Position numbers and translations under genes: made by a program
Notes under the pieces: generated by a model
Seen by the model: the letters and a program-made list of their open reading frames with translations, nothing else
The model's database searches: none
What the model was told of the DNA's origin: nothing
Assembly: GCA_028023455.1 (NCBI GenBank)
Contig: JAQFVV010000204.1
Span: 17,501 to 81,500, forward strand
Direction: 5' to 3'
Origin: Epiperipatus broadwayi
Taxonomy: Eukaryota; Onychophora; Udeonychophora; Euonychophora; Peripatidae
Length of the DNA stretch: 64,000 nucleotides
Part shown: piece by piece, positions 26,672 to 36,809 of the stretch
Numbering within the stretch: position 1 is the stretch's first letter
Layout of the letters: each line of letters begins with the position of its first letter

Positions 26672-26714
26672 CTCCAGACCATGGTTTTGAGCTAGTTGGC
26701 TCACATCAGTGAAG
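26672..26714 (-). ncRNA. Hammerhead-like motif, left arm outer
   Basis: Read on the minus strand: stem I CTTCA with TGGAG (one G-U pair), core CTGATGT, stem II GAGC with GCTC around loop CAACTA, then AAAA instead of GAAA, palindromic stem III ACCATGGT, and cleavage triplet GTC. Two core changes (A9 to U, G12 to A) make it probably inactive. Confidence 0.5.
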
Positions 26715-27089
26715 GGTTGGAAGACTAGAAACTAGATCTAAATACTAACTCTAACATCAGCATTTATCAAACACATTTCTATCAGTTTGAAAGCATGAAA
26801 TTTCTCAGACACATAATGTCTGCAAATCCAGCTTAACAAACTAGATAGCTATATGGGAATGAAATCAGTTAAGTTTTACCATATAGTAAAAGCCTCTGCA
26901 ATATATATCATTGCAAAAACCTTCAAGGGTACATTTATGATAAACAAAACAAGTTATAAATTTTGTAACTTGGTTTTAGCTTGCATTTTATGATCATTAG
27001 ATGGAGCTTTACGAAAAGCTCCTAATAAGCTTTGTTTACATAAATGCTGAGAGAGAGTAGAATTCAATATCTCTTTCATTGTCTCCAAC

Positions 27090-27132
27090 CTCCAGACCAT
27101 GGTTTCGAGCTAGTTGGCTCAAGTCAGTGAAG
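27090..27132 (-). ncRNA. Hammerhead-like motif, left arm inner
   Basis: On the minus strand this copy keeps stem II GAGC/GCTC followed directly by GAAA, palindromic stem III ACCATGGT, triplet GTC and stem I CTTCA/TGGAG. The first core strand is CTGACTT, so the general-acid base G8 is lost. Together with the other copies it implies an ancestor with CTGATGT and GAAA. Confidence 0.5.
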
Positions 27133-27178
27133 GGGTGGAAGACTAGAAACTAGATCTAAATACTAACTCTAACATCAA

Positions 27179-27222
27179 CATCACTGATGTGAGCCAACTA
27201 GCTTGAAAACATGGTTTGGAGG
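27179..27222 (+). ncRNA. Hammerhead-like motif, right arm inner
   Basis: Core CTGATGT (27184-27190), stem II GAGC with GCTT, and GAAA (27205-27208) followed by one extra A. The cleavage triplet has become GTT. It diverges back-to-back with the motif at 27090-27132, 47 bases away. Confidence 0.45.
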
Positions 27223-27595
27223 TGGAAGACACTGAAAGAGATATTGAATTCTATGACTCTTGGCATTTATGTAAACAAAGCTTGTTAGGAGCTATTGATA
27301 AAGCTCCATCTAATGATCATAAAATGCAATCTAAAAGCAAATTACAAAATTTATAACTTGTTTTATTTATCATAAATGTACCCTTGAAGGTTTTTGCAAT
27401 AATATATATTGCAGAGGCTTTTACTATATGGTGAAACTGAACTGACTTCAGACCCATATAGCTATCTAGTTTGTTAAGCTGGATTTGAAGACATTATGTG
27501 TCTGAGAAATTTCATGCTTTCAAACTGATAGAAATGTATTTGATAAATGCTGATGTTAGAGTTAGTATTTAGATCTAGTTTCTAGTCTTCCAACT

Positions 27596-27638
27596 CTTCA
27601 CTGGTGTGATCCAACTAGCTCAAATCCATCGTCTGGAA
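27596..27638 (+). ncRNA. Hammerhead-like motif, right arm outer
   Basis: Stem I CTTCA (27596-27600), core CTGGTGT, decayed stem II, CAAA in place of GAAA, and triplet GTC (27631-27633). The most decayed of the four, but in register with them. Confidence 0.4.
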
Positions 27639-27724
27639 GTGGGAGACAACGAAAGAGATATTGAATTCTATCTCTCTTCGCATTTATGTAAACAAAGCTT
27701 GTTAGGAGTTATTGGTAAAGCTCC

Positions 27725-27797
27725 ATCTAGTGATATATATATATATATATCACTAGATATATATATATTTATATATATATATATATATATATATAAT
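27725..27797. repeat. (TA)n tract with internal palindrome
   Basis: ATCTAGTGAT and ATCACTAGAT flank a TA run as an inverted repeat, followed by more TA. It separates the hammerhead palindrome from the Penelope-like element. Confidence 0.85.
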
Positions 27798-27844
27798 AAA
27801 TAAAGTTTGATATCTGTATTCGTTTCACAATATATGTAATATAC

Positions 27845-29318
27845 AAATCAATATATATATATCAAAATACAGTACAATTTATATAAATTATATTCTTTTA
27901 GAAGTACTTTCGACTATACACTTTGTAGTCTTTATCAACTATATAACATTGAATAATCAAAATGAGACAACCCTTAACAATACCCATAGTTCAATTCAGA
28001 TTTCCCACAATTCTGTTATCTTAACATTTGATGACTGGCGATTCATTAACATTTGACGATTTCTTGAAATCAACATAGCCTCTTTTATTTTACGTTTATT
28101 ATGACAACGTTCAATTTGAATAATTTTCATATTTTTATAATCAAATTTAAATCCATATTGACAAGATTTATTATGATCAAATATAACAGATGATGAAGGT
28201 TTATTTACATCTGTTCCATATTGATTCTCTTTTTGAATTCTATTATATAAAAGCATATGTTCTTTTATTCTCTTCTCAAATGTACACTTAGATTCACCAA
28301 TGTATTGTACGCCGCATCCACATATCAATCTATATATAATAGAATTTTGATTAAACTTTGAATTTTGAATTTTAGAATTATTAAGCAATCTATTTATGTT
28401 ATTTGTAGAGAAAAAAGCAATATGACACAAACCATTATAAATTTTCCTAATAAACTTGACCTTCTCATCTGATATAAATGGCATTGAAATCCATTTCATT
28501 TTGATATTTTTATTTTTAATTTTATTATAGTGTTGATTTCTTTTAAATCCTTTAATAATATTAGCAATAGCATTTTTATAATAACCAATTTTCAACAAGT
28601 CATTAACAAATAAATGTACATTTTTAATTTTATCACTAGAATATTTGCATAATTTTTCATTTCGAAATAAGAATGATTTCAATCCAGACAGCTTATGACA
28701 CATAGATACATGTGATTCATATGGAATAAAACCTCTAGTTCCAATTGGTTTAATTAACATAAGATAATCCAAACTGTAATCATTAAGAGTAACTTGAATA
28801 TCCAAGGAATTTTATGGAATTGTATTTCTCTTTAGTTATAACCCATTTTATATCATTAATCTCATTTAATTCATTAAATAAATTGATTATTAATTCTTGT
28901 TTTCCACAAATAAAAACATCATCCACATATCTATGATATACTTTAATTTCTTGATATTTCAATTGTTTTAAAATTTTACTTTCATATGTTGATATAACAA
29001 AATTACAAATTTGAGCAACAGCAGGAAGACCATTGGCCAACCAAAATTCATTTTATAATATTCATTATTAAAATTAACATAAATATTTTTATCAATAAAC
29101 TGCAATACTTTTATAATAAAATTTATAATATCAGACTTTACATTTTTTGAAACAAGAGCATTATAAATAATATTAATTGACTCTATTCTATCTATTGATC
29201 CATACATTTCATTTATATCAAAAGTACAAATTGTGTCATGTAAATCTATATTTATATTCTTAATTTTATCTACAAAATCAAACGATGATGAAATAGTATA
29301 TTCTCCAAAACCTAAAAT
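27845..29318 (-). mobile_element. Penelope-like element: inverted, 5'-truncated copy
   Basis: This is the reverse complement of about 30332-31808, nearly identical throughout. It carries the C-terminal part of the protein (reverse transcriptase from just before motif A, connection, GIY-YIG domain). Two single-base indels break the frame: an extra base near 28806 and a missing base near 29030. A few residues differ (G/E, S/P, K/Q, G/S, N/K). The truncation point is sharp: similarity stops at 29318, where the full copy begins, so the two copies abut with no spacer. A partial inverted copy upstream of a complete one is typical of Penelope-like elements. Confidence 0.9.
27903..27942 (-). ncRNA. 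Hammerhead-like motif in the inverted Penelope copy
   Basis: Same motif as the one described at 31701-31760, on the minus strand, with identical core and stem II. Confidence 0.4.
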
Positions 29319-29521
29319 GGATTTTAAAAGAATGGCGGAAGGTAACGTTAAAGATTATTACGTTAAAATGTAGATTAAACTTTTTAAATGCCTGTCGTGA
29401 TTTAGAAGTTTTCCCGAATTGCTGTTTAGTAAAAATAAACAAATCTTGCAAATTATCAGATAAAATTACTAACGATATAAAGGAAATTATTTTAAAGAAT
29501 ATAATTAAGCAATGCAAATGT

Positions 29522-31654
29522 TTGCTATTTCGTCAACGGAAATATTTAACGGCTTTAAATCATTTTATTTTGATGAAAAATTGTGATGATTGGTTTAACT
29601 ATAAGTGTTTTTGTCAAAAAATTTTTGATAAATTTTATTTAAAAAATGTTGATAAATTTAACAAGAAAATTGAACATTTGTTTCATAAAAATTTTCCGGA
29701 TAAAATGAATGATCAAAATTATGTGAACTTGTCTGGTATAAATTTGGATTTCAGTCAAAAATATATTTTAAATTTCGGATCGAAATATGTTGGTGGTAGA
29801 TGGAAAGATTGTAATCTTGAATTGAATTCTGCAATAGAACATTCATTTAGTGTGATTAAGTGTGATGCGAATATTTGTAATAACATTGTTAAAGAAGTTA
29901 AAAATAAAAACTTTAAATATAATAGGAATGATAAATGGTTAAGTCAAATTAATAAATTTAAAAGTTTCCTATTAAATAATGACTTAGTGTGTTTAAAGGA
30001 GGACAAGGGCCTTCGTATGTGTTTGTTTACAAGAGCGAAATATAATGAAAAAGTTATGGATCAAATGAAAAAGCTTAAATTTCAAAATAGTGAAATAATA
30101 AATATTGATACATCTCGCATGAAATTTATAAATGAAATTTTAAAAAAAGCTAAGAATAAAGCTATTGATAGTCATACATATTATAACTTATATCCATCAT
30201 CTGCTATTTGCCCTAGGATATTTTCGAATATAAAGCTACATAAAGAAAATTATCCATTGAGATTGATGGTTGATTTTGGTGGTGCATATTATTATCAAAC
30301 ATGTAGATATATTGAATTATTACTTCAAGATATTTTAGGTTTTGGAGAATATACTATTTCATCATCGTTTGATTTTGTAGATAAAATTAAGAATATAAAT
30401 ATAGATTTACATGACACAATTTGTACTTTTGATATAAATGAAATGTATGGATCAATAGATAGAATAGAGTCAATTAATATTATTTATAATGCTCTTGTTT
30501 CAAAAAATGTAAAGTCTGATATTATAAATTTTATTATAAAAGTATTGCAGTTTATTGATAAAAATATTTATGTTAATTTTAATAATGAATATTATAAAAT
30601 GAATTTTGGTTGGCCAATGGGTCTTCCTGCTGTTGCTCAAATTTGTAATTTTGTTATATCAACATATGAAAGTAAAATTTTAAAACAATTGAAATATCAA
30701 GAAATTAAAGTATATCATAGATATGTGGATGATGTTTTTATTTGTGGAAAACAAGAATTAATAATCAATTTATTTAATGAATTAAATGAGATTAAGGATA
30801 TAAAATGGGTTATAACTAAAGAGAAATACAATTCCATAAAATTCTTGGATATTCAAGTTACTCTTAATGATTACAGTTTGGATTATCTTATGTTAATTAA
30901 ACCAATTGAAACTAGAGGTTTTATTCCATATGAATCACATGTACCTATGTGTCATAAGCTGTCTGGATTGAAATCATTCTTATTTCGAAATGAAAAATTA
31001 TGCAAATATTCTAGTGATAAAATTAAAAATGTACATTTATTTGTTAATGACTTGTTGAAAATTGGTTATTATAAAAATGCTATTGCTAATATTATTAAAG
31101 GATTTAAAAGAAATCAACACTATAATAAAATTAAAAATAAAAATATCAAAATGAAATGGATTTCAATGCCATTTATATCAGATGAGCAGGTCAAGTTTAT
31201 TAGGAAAATTTATAATGGTTTGTGTCATATTGCTTTTTTCTCTACAAATAACATAAATAGATTGCTTAATAATTCTAAAATTCAAAATTCAAAGTTTAAT
31301 CAAAATTCTATTATATATAGATTGATATGTGGATGCAGCGTACAATACATTGGTGAATCTAAGTGTACATTTGAGAAGAGAATAAAAGAACATATGCTTT
31401 TATATAATAGAATTCAAAAAGAGAATCAATATGGAACAGATGTAAATAAACCTTCATCATCTGTTATATTTGATCATAATAAATCTTGTCAATATGGATT
31501 TAAATTTGATTATAAAAATATGAAAATTATTCAAATTGAACGTTGTCATAATAAACGTAAAATAAAAGAGGCTATGTTGATTTCAAGAAATCGTCAAATG
31601 TTAATGAATCGCCAGTCATCAAATGTTAAGATAACAGAATTGTGGGAAATCTGA
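29522..31654 (+). CDS. Penelope-like reverse transcriptase with GIY-YIG endonuclease
   Basis: The 710-codon frame encodes the protein that copies element RNA into DNA at a nicked target. Counting from 29522: KLHKENYPLRLMVDF is the usual PLR-I-- block; motif A is FDINEMYGSID with catalytic D304; GWPMGLPAVAQ is the motif-B region; YVDD is 401-404; FLDIQ is about 441. The C-terminal GIY-YIG nuclease starts IIY (597-599), has CGC just after, YIG (609-611), and then FEKRIKEH with the conserved arginine. All catalytic residues look present. The frame opens at a TTG and continues upstream without a stop to 29297, but no in-frame ATG precedes Met18 (29573). Either translation starts there or the true 5' end was lost at the inversion junction. 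Confidence 0.9.
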   Translation: MLFRQRKYLTALNHFILMKNCDDWFNYKCFCQKIFDKFYLKNVDKFNKKIEHLFHKNFPDKMNDQNYVNLSGINLDFSQKYILNFGSKYVGGRWKDCNLELNSAIEHSFSVIKCDANICNNIVKEVKNKNFKYNRNDKWLSQINKFKSFLLNNDLVCLKEDKGLRMCLFTRAKYNEKVMDQMKKLKFQNSEIINIDTSRMKFINEILKKAKNKAIDSHTYYNLYPSSAICPRIFSNIKLHKENYPLRLMVDFGGAYYYQTCRYIELLLQDILGFGEYTISSSFDFVDKIKNINIDLHDTICTFDINEMYGSIDRIESINIIYNALVSKNVKSDIINFIIKVLQFIDKNIYVNFNNEYYKMNFGWPMGLPAVAQICNFVISTYESKILKQLKYQEIKVYHRYVDDVFICGKQELIINLFNELNEIKDIKWVITKEKYNSIKFLDIQVTLNDYSLDYLMLIKPIETRGFIPYESHVPMCHKLSGLKSFLFRNEKLCKYSSDKIKNVHLFVNDLLKIGYYKNAIANIIKGFKRNQHYNKIKNKNIKMKWISMPFISDEQVKFIRKIYNGLCHIAFFSTNNINRLLNNSKIQNSKFNQNSIIYRLICGCSVQYIGESKCTFEKRIKEHMLLYNRIQKENQYGTDVNKPSSSVIFDHNKSCQYGFKFDYKNMKIIQIERCHNKRKIKEAMLISRNRQMLMNRQSSNVKITELWEI

Positions 31655-31700
31655 ATTGAACTATGGGTATTGTTAAGGGTTGTCTTGTTTTGATTATTCA

Positions 31701-31760
31701 ACGTTATATAGTTGATAAAGACTACAAAGTGTATAGTCGAAAGTACTTCTAAAAGAATAT
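31701..31760 (+). ncRNA. Hammerhead-like motif near the 3' end of the Penelope element
   Basis: TTGATAA (31712-31718) stands where CTGATGA is expected. After one extra A comes a perfect 5-bp stem II, GACTA (31720-31724) with TAGTC (31734-31738), then GAAA (31739-31742), palindromic stem III AGTACT and possible triplet CTT. Stem I starts TAG/CTA, then an internal loop and more pairing (TTATAT/ATATAA). Relative to the canonical core C3 and G8 are U and A, which keeps the essential 3-8 pair as U-A. Hammerheads are established in Penelope-like elements; activity of this variant is unproven. Confidence 0.45.
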
Positions 31761-32707
31761 AATTTATATAAATTGTACTGTATTTTGATATATATATTGA
31801 TTTATATATATATATATATATATTGTGCCCTTTTATATGGGTCACCATTTAAGTTTTGTGCTAATCTAGTGGAAAATTTTAAATTTAAGAAGTATTTTAA
31901 AGATGTGATGTTGACTTTGCTTGTGGTAATGTTACCATAAGTTTAATTAAAGCAATCTATGAGTATTTGATATGTGAATTGTGTTGATCTTGAGAAGATA
32001 TTTAAATGATGATGATTATGATGTAATACTGCATTAATAAATTTAATAACAAATGTTTGAAGCTAAAGTATTTAAAAGACAAGTTAAAATTAGATAAAGA
32101 TATTTATTAAATTCAAAATATATGTTAAAAGTGAATAAAAATATTTTAAATTATAAGTACTTTAAATTGAGATTAATATTTGATTTTAATCATATCAAAT
32201 AATTATTTTAAAATCTATTATAATATCTTATTTATTTTTAAAAATAAATATTTATTTTAAAAAAGCAATTGTTAAGTTTATTTTTAGACAAGCGTTCTTG
32301 TATTATAAAGAACAGATGTTATACACACACGCGTGGAAGTTGTCTAATAAAGTTGCAATTATTATTTTACAAAATCATGTTGTAAAATTTATAAATAATA
32401 CGTGAGTTATCACGAGATAAAAATAAAGATATTAATGTAAAATATTAAATTTGATTTTAAAAATATTGTCTTAAAAATGTAACGTATTTTAAAAAAATTT
32501 AATTTATTTTAAATGATCTTATAAAAGTTAAGATTTAAATTAAGTGAGAAATAATATTTCAAAAGAATGTTTAATAGATTTAAATAAACGATAAATATTG
32601 TTTTGAAAGAATTTGATAAAATATCAAATATTAAATAAGTCATTATTTTATTTTTAATAGTGAGTTGATAAATATGTAAATAAGCAAAGTTTGATTGTTT
32701 AATCGAA

Positions 32708-32778
32708 CCAATCAGATGTGGAGTCTCTTCCACTATAAAAGCTGGATTCAATTGTTGAGGGGGTCTCTCTACAATAAA
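32708..32778 (+). promoter_or_regulatory. Candidate LTR promoter and polyadenylation signal
   Basis: CCAAT at 32708-32712, TATAAAA at 32734-32740 and AATAAA at 32773-32778. The first two are arranged like a Pol II core promoter; transcription would start near 32765. The AATAAA is so close to this start that the repeated R region would be short. In the 3' LTR the same site would end transcripts. Confidence 0.5.
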
Positions 32779-32972
32779 ACTTCTAAGTCGTTTGTGCTAT
32801 TAAAAAAATAGCTGAGTAAATTTATAAACGCTCTTAAAAATCAGTTTTAAAATCATAAGAGTGTTATTGTATATAATTTATAATATTTTTAAAGTAATGA
32901 ATATGCAGGAGTAACTTAATAATTCTCTATCATCTTCTCAATATCGAAACTCAATTTACGTACAAATAATCA

Positions 32973-33185
32973 ATGGAAACATCACGTATCGGAGAAATTT
33001 ATCAGAAACTTTATGCTGGAAAAGTAACAGACGCTGGATTAGAACATAAAACTACAAGATGGAGAAAAGTAGTATTTTGGACTATAAATAGTTTTCAAAA
33101 GTTAAATTACTATTGTCTATTACTAATAGATATTTTAAAGAAATATAAATATTTCTGTAAAAGAAAATATTTTGACAAATTATAG
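32973..33185 (+). CDS. Small open frame in the LTR leader, doubtful
   Basis: A 70-codon frame starting METSRIGEIYQ, about 200 bases after the predicted transcription start, so it would be the first frame in the element's RNA. The 3' LTR copy (44118-44330) encodes the identical peptide with one silent change seen. Identity here only reflects the youth of the insertion and is not evidence of selection. I recognise no domain; the C-terminus is lysine- and tyrosine-rich. Confidence 0.2.
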   Translation: METSRIGEIYQKLYAGKVTDAGLEHKTTRWRKVVFWTINSFQKLNYYCLLLIDILKKYKYFCKRKYFDKL

Positions 33186-36102
33186 AAGTAAAATATATAT
33201 CTTGAGGAAAGATATAAGAAGCAGTAGTAATTTTAAATAAATACTTGCCTTGTTAAGTCTTTATGCTAAAAGACTAAATATTGACGTTTTAAAAAGGCAA
33301 ATAGACTATAAATATGATTATTTAAAATCGCAATATAATAAAATTGCTATATCGAAGTAATCTAAACGCTGGACGTTATAGATGGAAAAATTAATTCTTA
33401 CCGGAATATGGTATTTACAAATGCGCAAATAATCCATGGATATTCAAATCAAGTTAAACTAAGCCAAGCCAAACTAAGTTAATTTAAAATAATTGAAGGA
33501 CAATTTTATAAATTATAAACTTAGTTTTGAAATAATAACTTTTGAATAATAATCTATGAAGAACTGGATCCAAAGAACTTATAAACTATTTTTGAATTTT
33601 ATTTGTTTTCTTAGTGGAACTTATTATTTTTTAAAAAAAATAAACGTTATCATTTTTATTATAAACTTTCAAGAAGCACGTGATTCAACGGAACAGGAAA
33701 TAGTGTTTTATTGACTTTATACGGAGGATATTTGTTAGAACTTTTATGGTAGGAAAAATCAACGATGGAATATGTAATATAAATTTATTTTATTTATTTA
33801 ACATAAAATTTAAATATTATTAAACTCTTAAAAAGTAGGTTAGGTACATTTATTAAATAGTAACTTTAAAATAATATAATAATTAATTACATAAACTTAT
33901 TTTTATAATTAATATAACACGAATATTCTAATGAATGTTTATGAGTGAAAATGTGAATGATTTTTTATTTTATGAAGCTGCAAATTCCGAAGAATACTGG
34001 ATAGCAGAATGGACAATATTATTATTATGGTAAAAAAAAATATTGTATAATTTTTTTTTAAAAAAAAATGAATTTAATATGTTTTTCTTTAGATCAACTG
34101 AATATTATGTTGTTGTAGAATGAATGGATAAATATATTATGAAAACACATACATTATATTGACATCAAACTTTATTAAAATATGCATAATTTTTAATTTA
34201 TAATATAAACATGACATAACATTACGTAAAAAGTTTGAGAAATAATTATATGATTCTTTCGTAAATAATTTTGATATTTTTATTTATGCTTAGTATTAAA
34301 ATGATGTTTATTACTTATCTAAGTAATTATTTTATTTTTTGAAATTTAGAAAAGGATTTTAAAAGTCTATATTTTTGTGTATTTTGTTTATTGAATAAGC
34401 TAAGTTACGTTATGAGTAGAAGCCTATATTTAGATTGAAAAGTTTACTAAGTATAGACAATATAGTATGAGTAATTTGGATAATGAATATTTTATTTGAA
34501 GTTGATATTTGTTTTCCGGAAAATGTTTTAAATAAGTTTAGAATATGTTTTATAGATAGAAATTTATTAGAAAGGTTAGTAAAGCACATAGGGTAAAATA
34601 ATGATTTTACACAGAAAGGAATCATAAAATTTATCTAATGTAATGTTTTATGAATTTAAAATTGATAAATGATTTAAATATTAATTTTTGAATAATACAA
34701 ATATAGAATGCATATTTTATAAAATGTATAACAGGAATTACATTAAGTAAAGTATAAGTACAGTCAATTATTTGTTTACATTACAAAGACATCTTAATTT
34801 TATATAAAGTTATTAGGCAATGCTAATAACAAAGTGAATACATGATAATACATTATAAATGATATTTAATTAATGTAGTTATTTAATAGGTAGAGTTACA
34901 TTATCTACACATACTACATAGATAATCTTGACATGTATTATTATTTGTAATAATTAAAGATTACTACTATTTATTTTTCAAATCTAAGTTTTAAGAAAAA
35001 CACACTGTAATAATATTAATATAGCATTTGAAGCAATGTGTAATTGCTTATTAAGTACATAAGTTAATAACAGTGTAAGCCTCTTATATTTGTATTTCTT
35101 ATTTTTATTTATTTGTTGTTATAAATTTTAAATTGTAAATAGTGTAAATAAATTTTATTTGAAGTTATTGTAAATAAATTTGTTAATTTGTTTTAAAAGT
35201 GTGTCAAGTTTCATTATTTTCACCTCAGCATTTTGACATCAGATGATTTGAAATAAACATAATATTTGCACAAAATTGAATTTGTTATTATTACTTAGAA
35301 TTGAATACCATATTTGCTTAACATTATTTTATAAGAATTGATTGACATGAACATAAATATTACAATGGTCATAAGATGATTATAATGCACATTATAAGAA
35401 TACAATATTGTTTATTGCCACAGATTATTAAGTATAAGATTTTGATCTATTTTAAAATGAAGATACCATATGAAATAAAAGATATACATATGATTGTTTA
35501 TTTATTTAATGATTAATTATATCATAGAAATAGATGAGATTAAATTACACTCTAAGATTAGTATTATTATTATTATTATTAAATAAGTTAGGTGTATTTA
35601 AGTTTGATATAAAATCCCACATCATACTTATTTACATGAGTTATTATTATTTTAAAACAGCTTAGAAGAACCTGAGATTATTTAATTATATTTTAAGTTA
35701 AAAGTTAGGAATTATTTTAGTATTATTAAAGATAATTTATTTCATTTAAAAGCCATAAGAATGCTATAGATGTAGTGGTAAAGTGATAGGGTAGTGATAG
35801 TATTCTTATGCCATTGAGACAGTATCTTGGGAGATATTGACTCAGTGTAAATCTGCTTATTACTTTGTAACTTTACTTCGCAGTCTCATAATTTTATAAA
35901 TACTTATTTAATTAATATAATCTAGAACTATATTGATTTTGATGATTGATAATAAATTTAATTAAGATATGATAATATAAAAATATATTAAAGATAGATA
36001 TGCAAATTTTAATTAAGCATAATAATGTAACTGAGCTAGTTGTATTTTAAACTATTTTATATATCAAGAAGTAAGGGTACAAAGGGTAGGATTTTGAGAT
36101 TT

Positions 36103-36120
36103 TGGCGCTCAACGTTATTG
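36103..36120 (+). promoter_or_regulatory. Primer-binding site candidate
   Basis: TGGCGCTCAACG begins 22 bases after the 5' LTR end and resembles the TGGCGCCCAAC-type sites of many Gypsy elements, which pair with the 3' end of a tRNA. The old related element in this window has TGGTGCTCAACATGGG next to its LTR, which supports this choice. I cannot name the tRNA. The leader up to 36809 is noncoding. Confidence 0.6.
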
Positions 36121-36809
36121 GCATGATATGTTTAAGTAGGATTTAGATGTTCAAACGTTATCGGTCTGATATGTTAAAGTTACAATTTTATCAGCCCGAT
36201 AAGTGGTCAAGAAAGTTTTTGGCCACAACGTTTTAGGCTAAATATTTAATTAGGGATTAAGATATATAATTTTAGGATTAGTATATGTTAGGAGAATAAA
36301 GTGATAAGTATAATTAGTATTTTATAATAATATTTATAATTGATTAGATGTTGATTATAAAATTAAAATAAAATTAAAATAAAAATTTTATTAGTAGAGT
36401 ATTATATTTTCATGTGGTATCTGTAATATGATTATTCTTTGAAGTTAAATACTATGTTGATTTTAAGTTAATAAAACAATAAATTATAGAAATGTGGCAA
36501 ATAATTATATTATAATGTGACCATATCAATTCTTGAAATATTTTAAATGGATATTTAATATTATATATTATGTGCAAATTGTCTGTGGGTCATAGGTGTA
36601 AAAATAAATGATATGACACAATTTTGTTATTGAAATTTATATAATTATTTAATAGTAAGTAATGTAGAGTTTTTGAGGATACTATTATATGATTAATTGT
36701 AAAAGTGAGTTGAGTGGAGATGGGAAGGTTGATGGGGAATTGTATTTTAAAAATATAAAATAATAAGTACTGCATATTGTTAGGATTGAATTTTAAAAAA
36801 ATATAAAAA

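Larger units (their letters stand above)
26521..27740. mobile_element. Hammerhead palindrome: two inverted retrozyme-like arms
   Basis: The left arm (26521-27178, sense minus) and the right arm (27181-27740, sense plus) are diverged inverted repeats meeting near 27180. Each arm holds two hammerhead-like motifs, 418 bases apart on the left (cores at 26703-26709 and 27121-27127) and 417 on the right (27184-27190 and 27601-27607). One monomer is therefore about 418 bases, and each arm is more than one monomer in tandem. The conserved block AAGCTGGATTT with hairpin GACATTATGTGTC lies at 27476-27502. Flanks are TA runs, so a target duplication cannot be read. There is no protein. The layout fits a tandem retrozyme made palindromic at or after insertion. 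Confidence 0.65.
29319..31823 (+). mobile_element. Penelope-like element, near-complete copy
   Basis: It runs from the sharp junction with the inverted copy to the (TA)n tract into which the Gypsy element inserted. It holds one long reading frame for a reverse transcriptase with a GIY-YIG endonuclease, then a 3' untranslated part with a hammerhead-like motif. With the inverted copy it forms a foldback of two 1.47-kb arms around a unique 1-kb stretch (29319-30331). Near-identity of the arms and the open frame indicate recent arrival. The left edge of the whole unit also lies in TA-rich DNA, so no target duplication can be defined. Confidence 0.9.
31824..36081 (+). repeat. 5' LTR of the young Gypsy element
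   Basis: 4258 bases, TG...CA. A CCAAT box and a TATA box lie about 0.9 kb from its start, so most of the LTR (about 3.3 kb) is downstream of the probable transcription start and would be transcribed leader. Differences from the 3' LTR are sparse substitutions and small indels, except for a cluster right at the promoter. Small open frames at 32973-33185 (plus) and 34410-34625 (minus) occur in both LTRs. The right edge is set by comparison with the 3' LTR, which ends at the same GGGTACA. Confidence 0.93.

Noticed and set aside
28783-29207. Two separate minus-strand genes
   Set aside because: They are pieces of the inverted Penelope-like copy split by single-base indels.
34410-34625. Minus-strand gene, conserved at 45550-45765
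   Set aside because: Conservation is only because both copies are in near-identical LTRs of one insertion.
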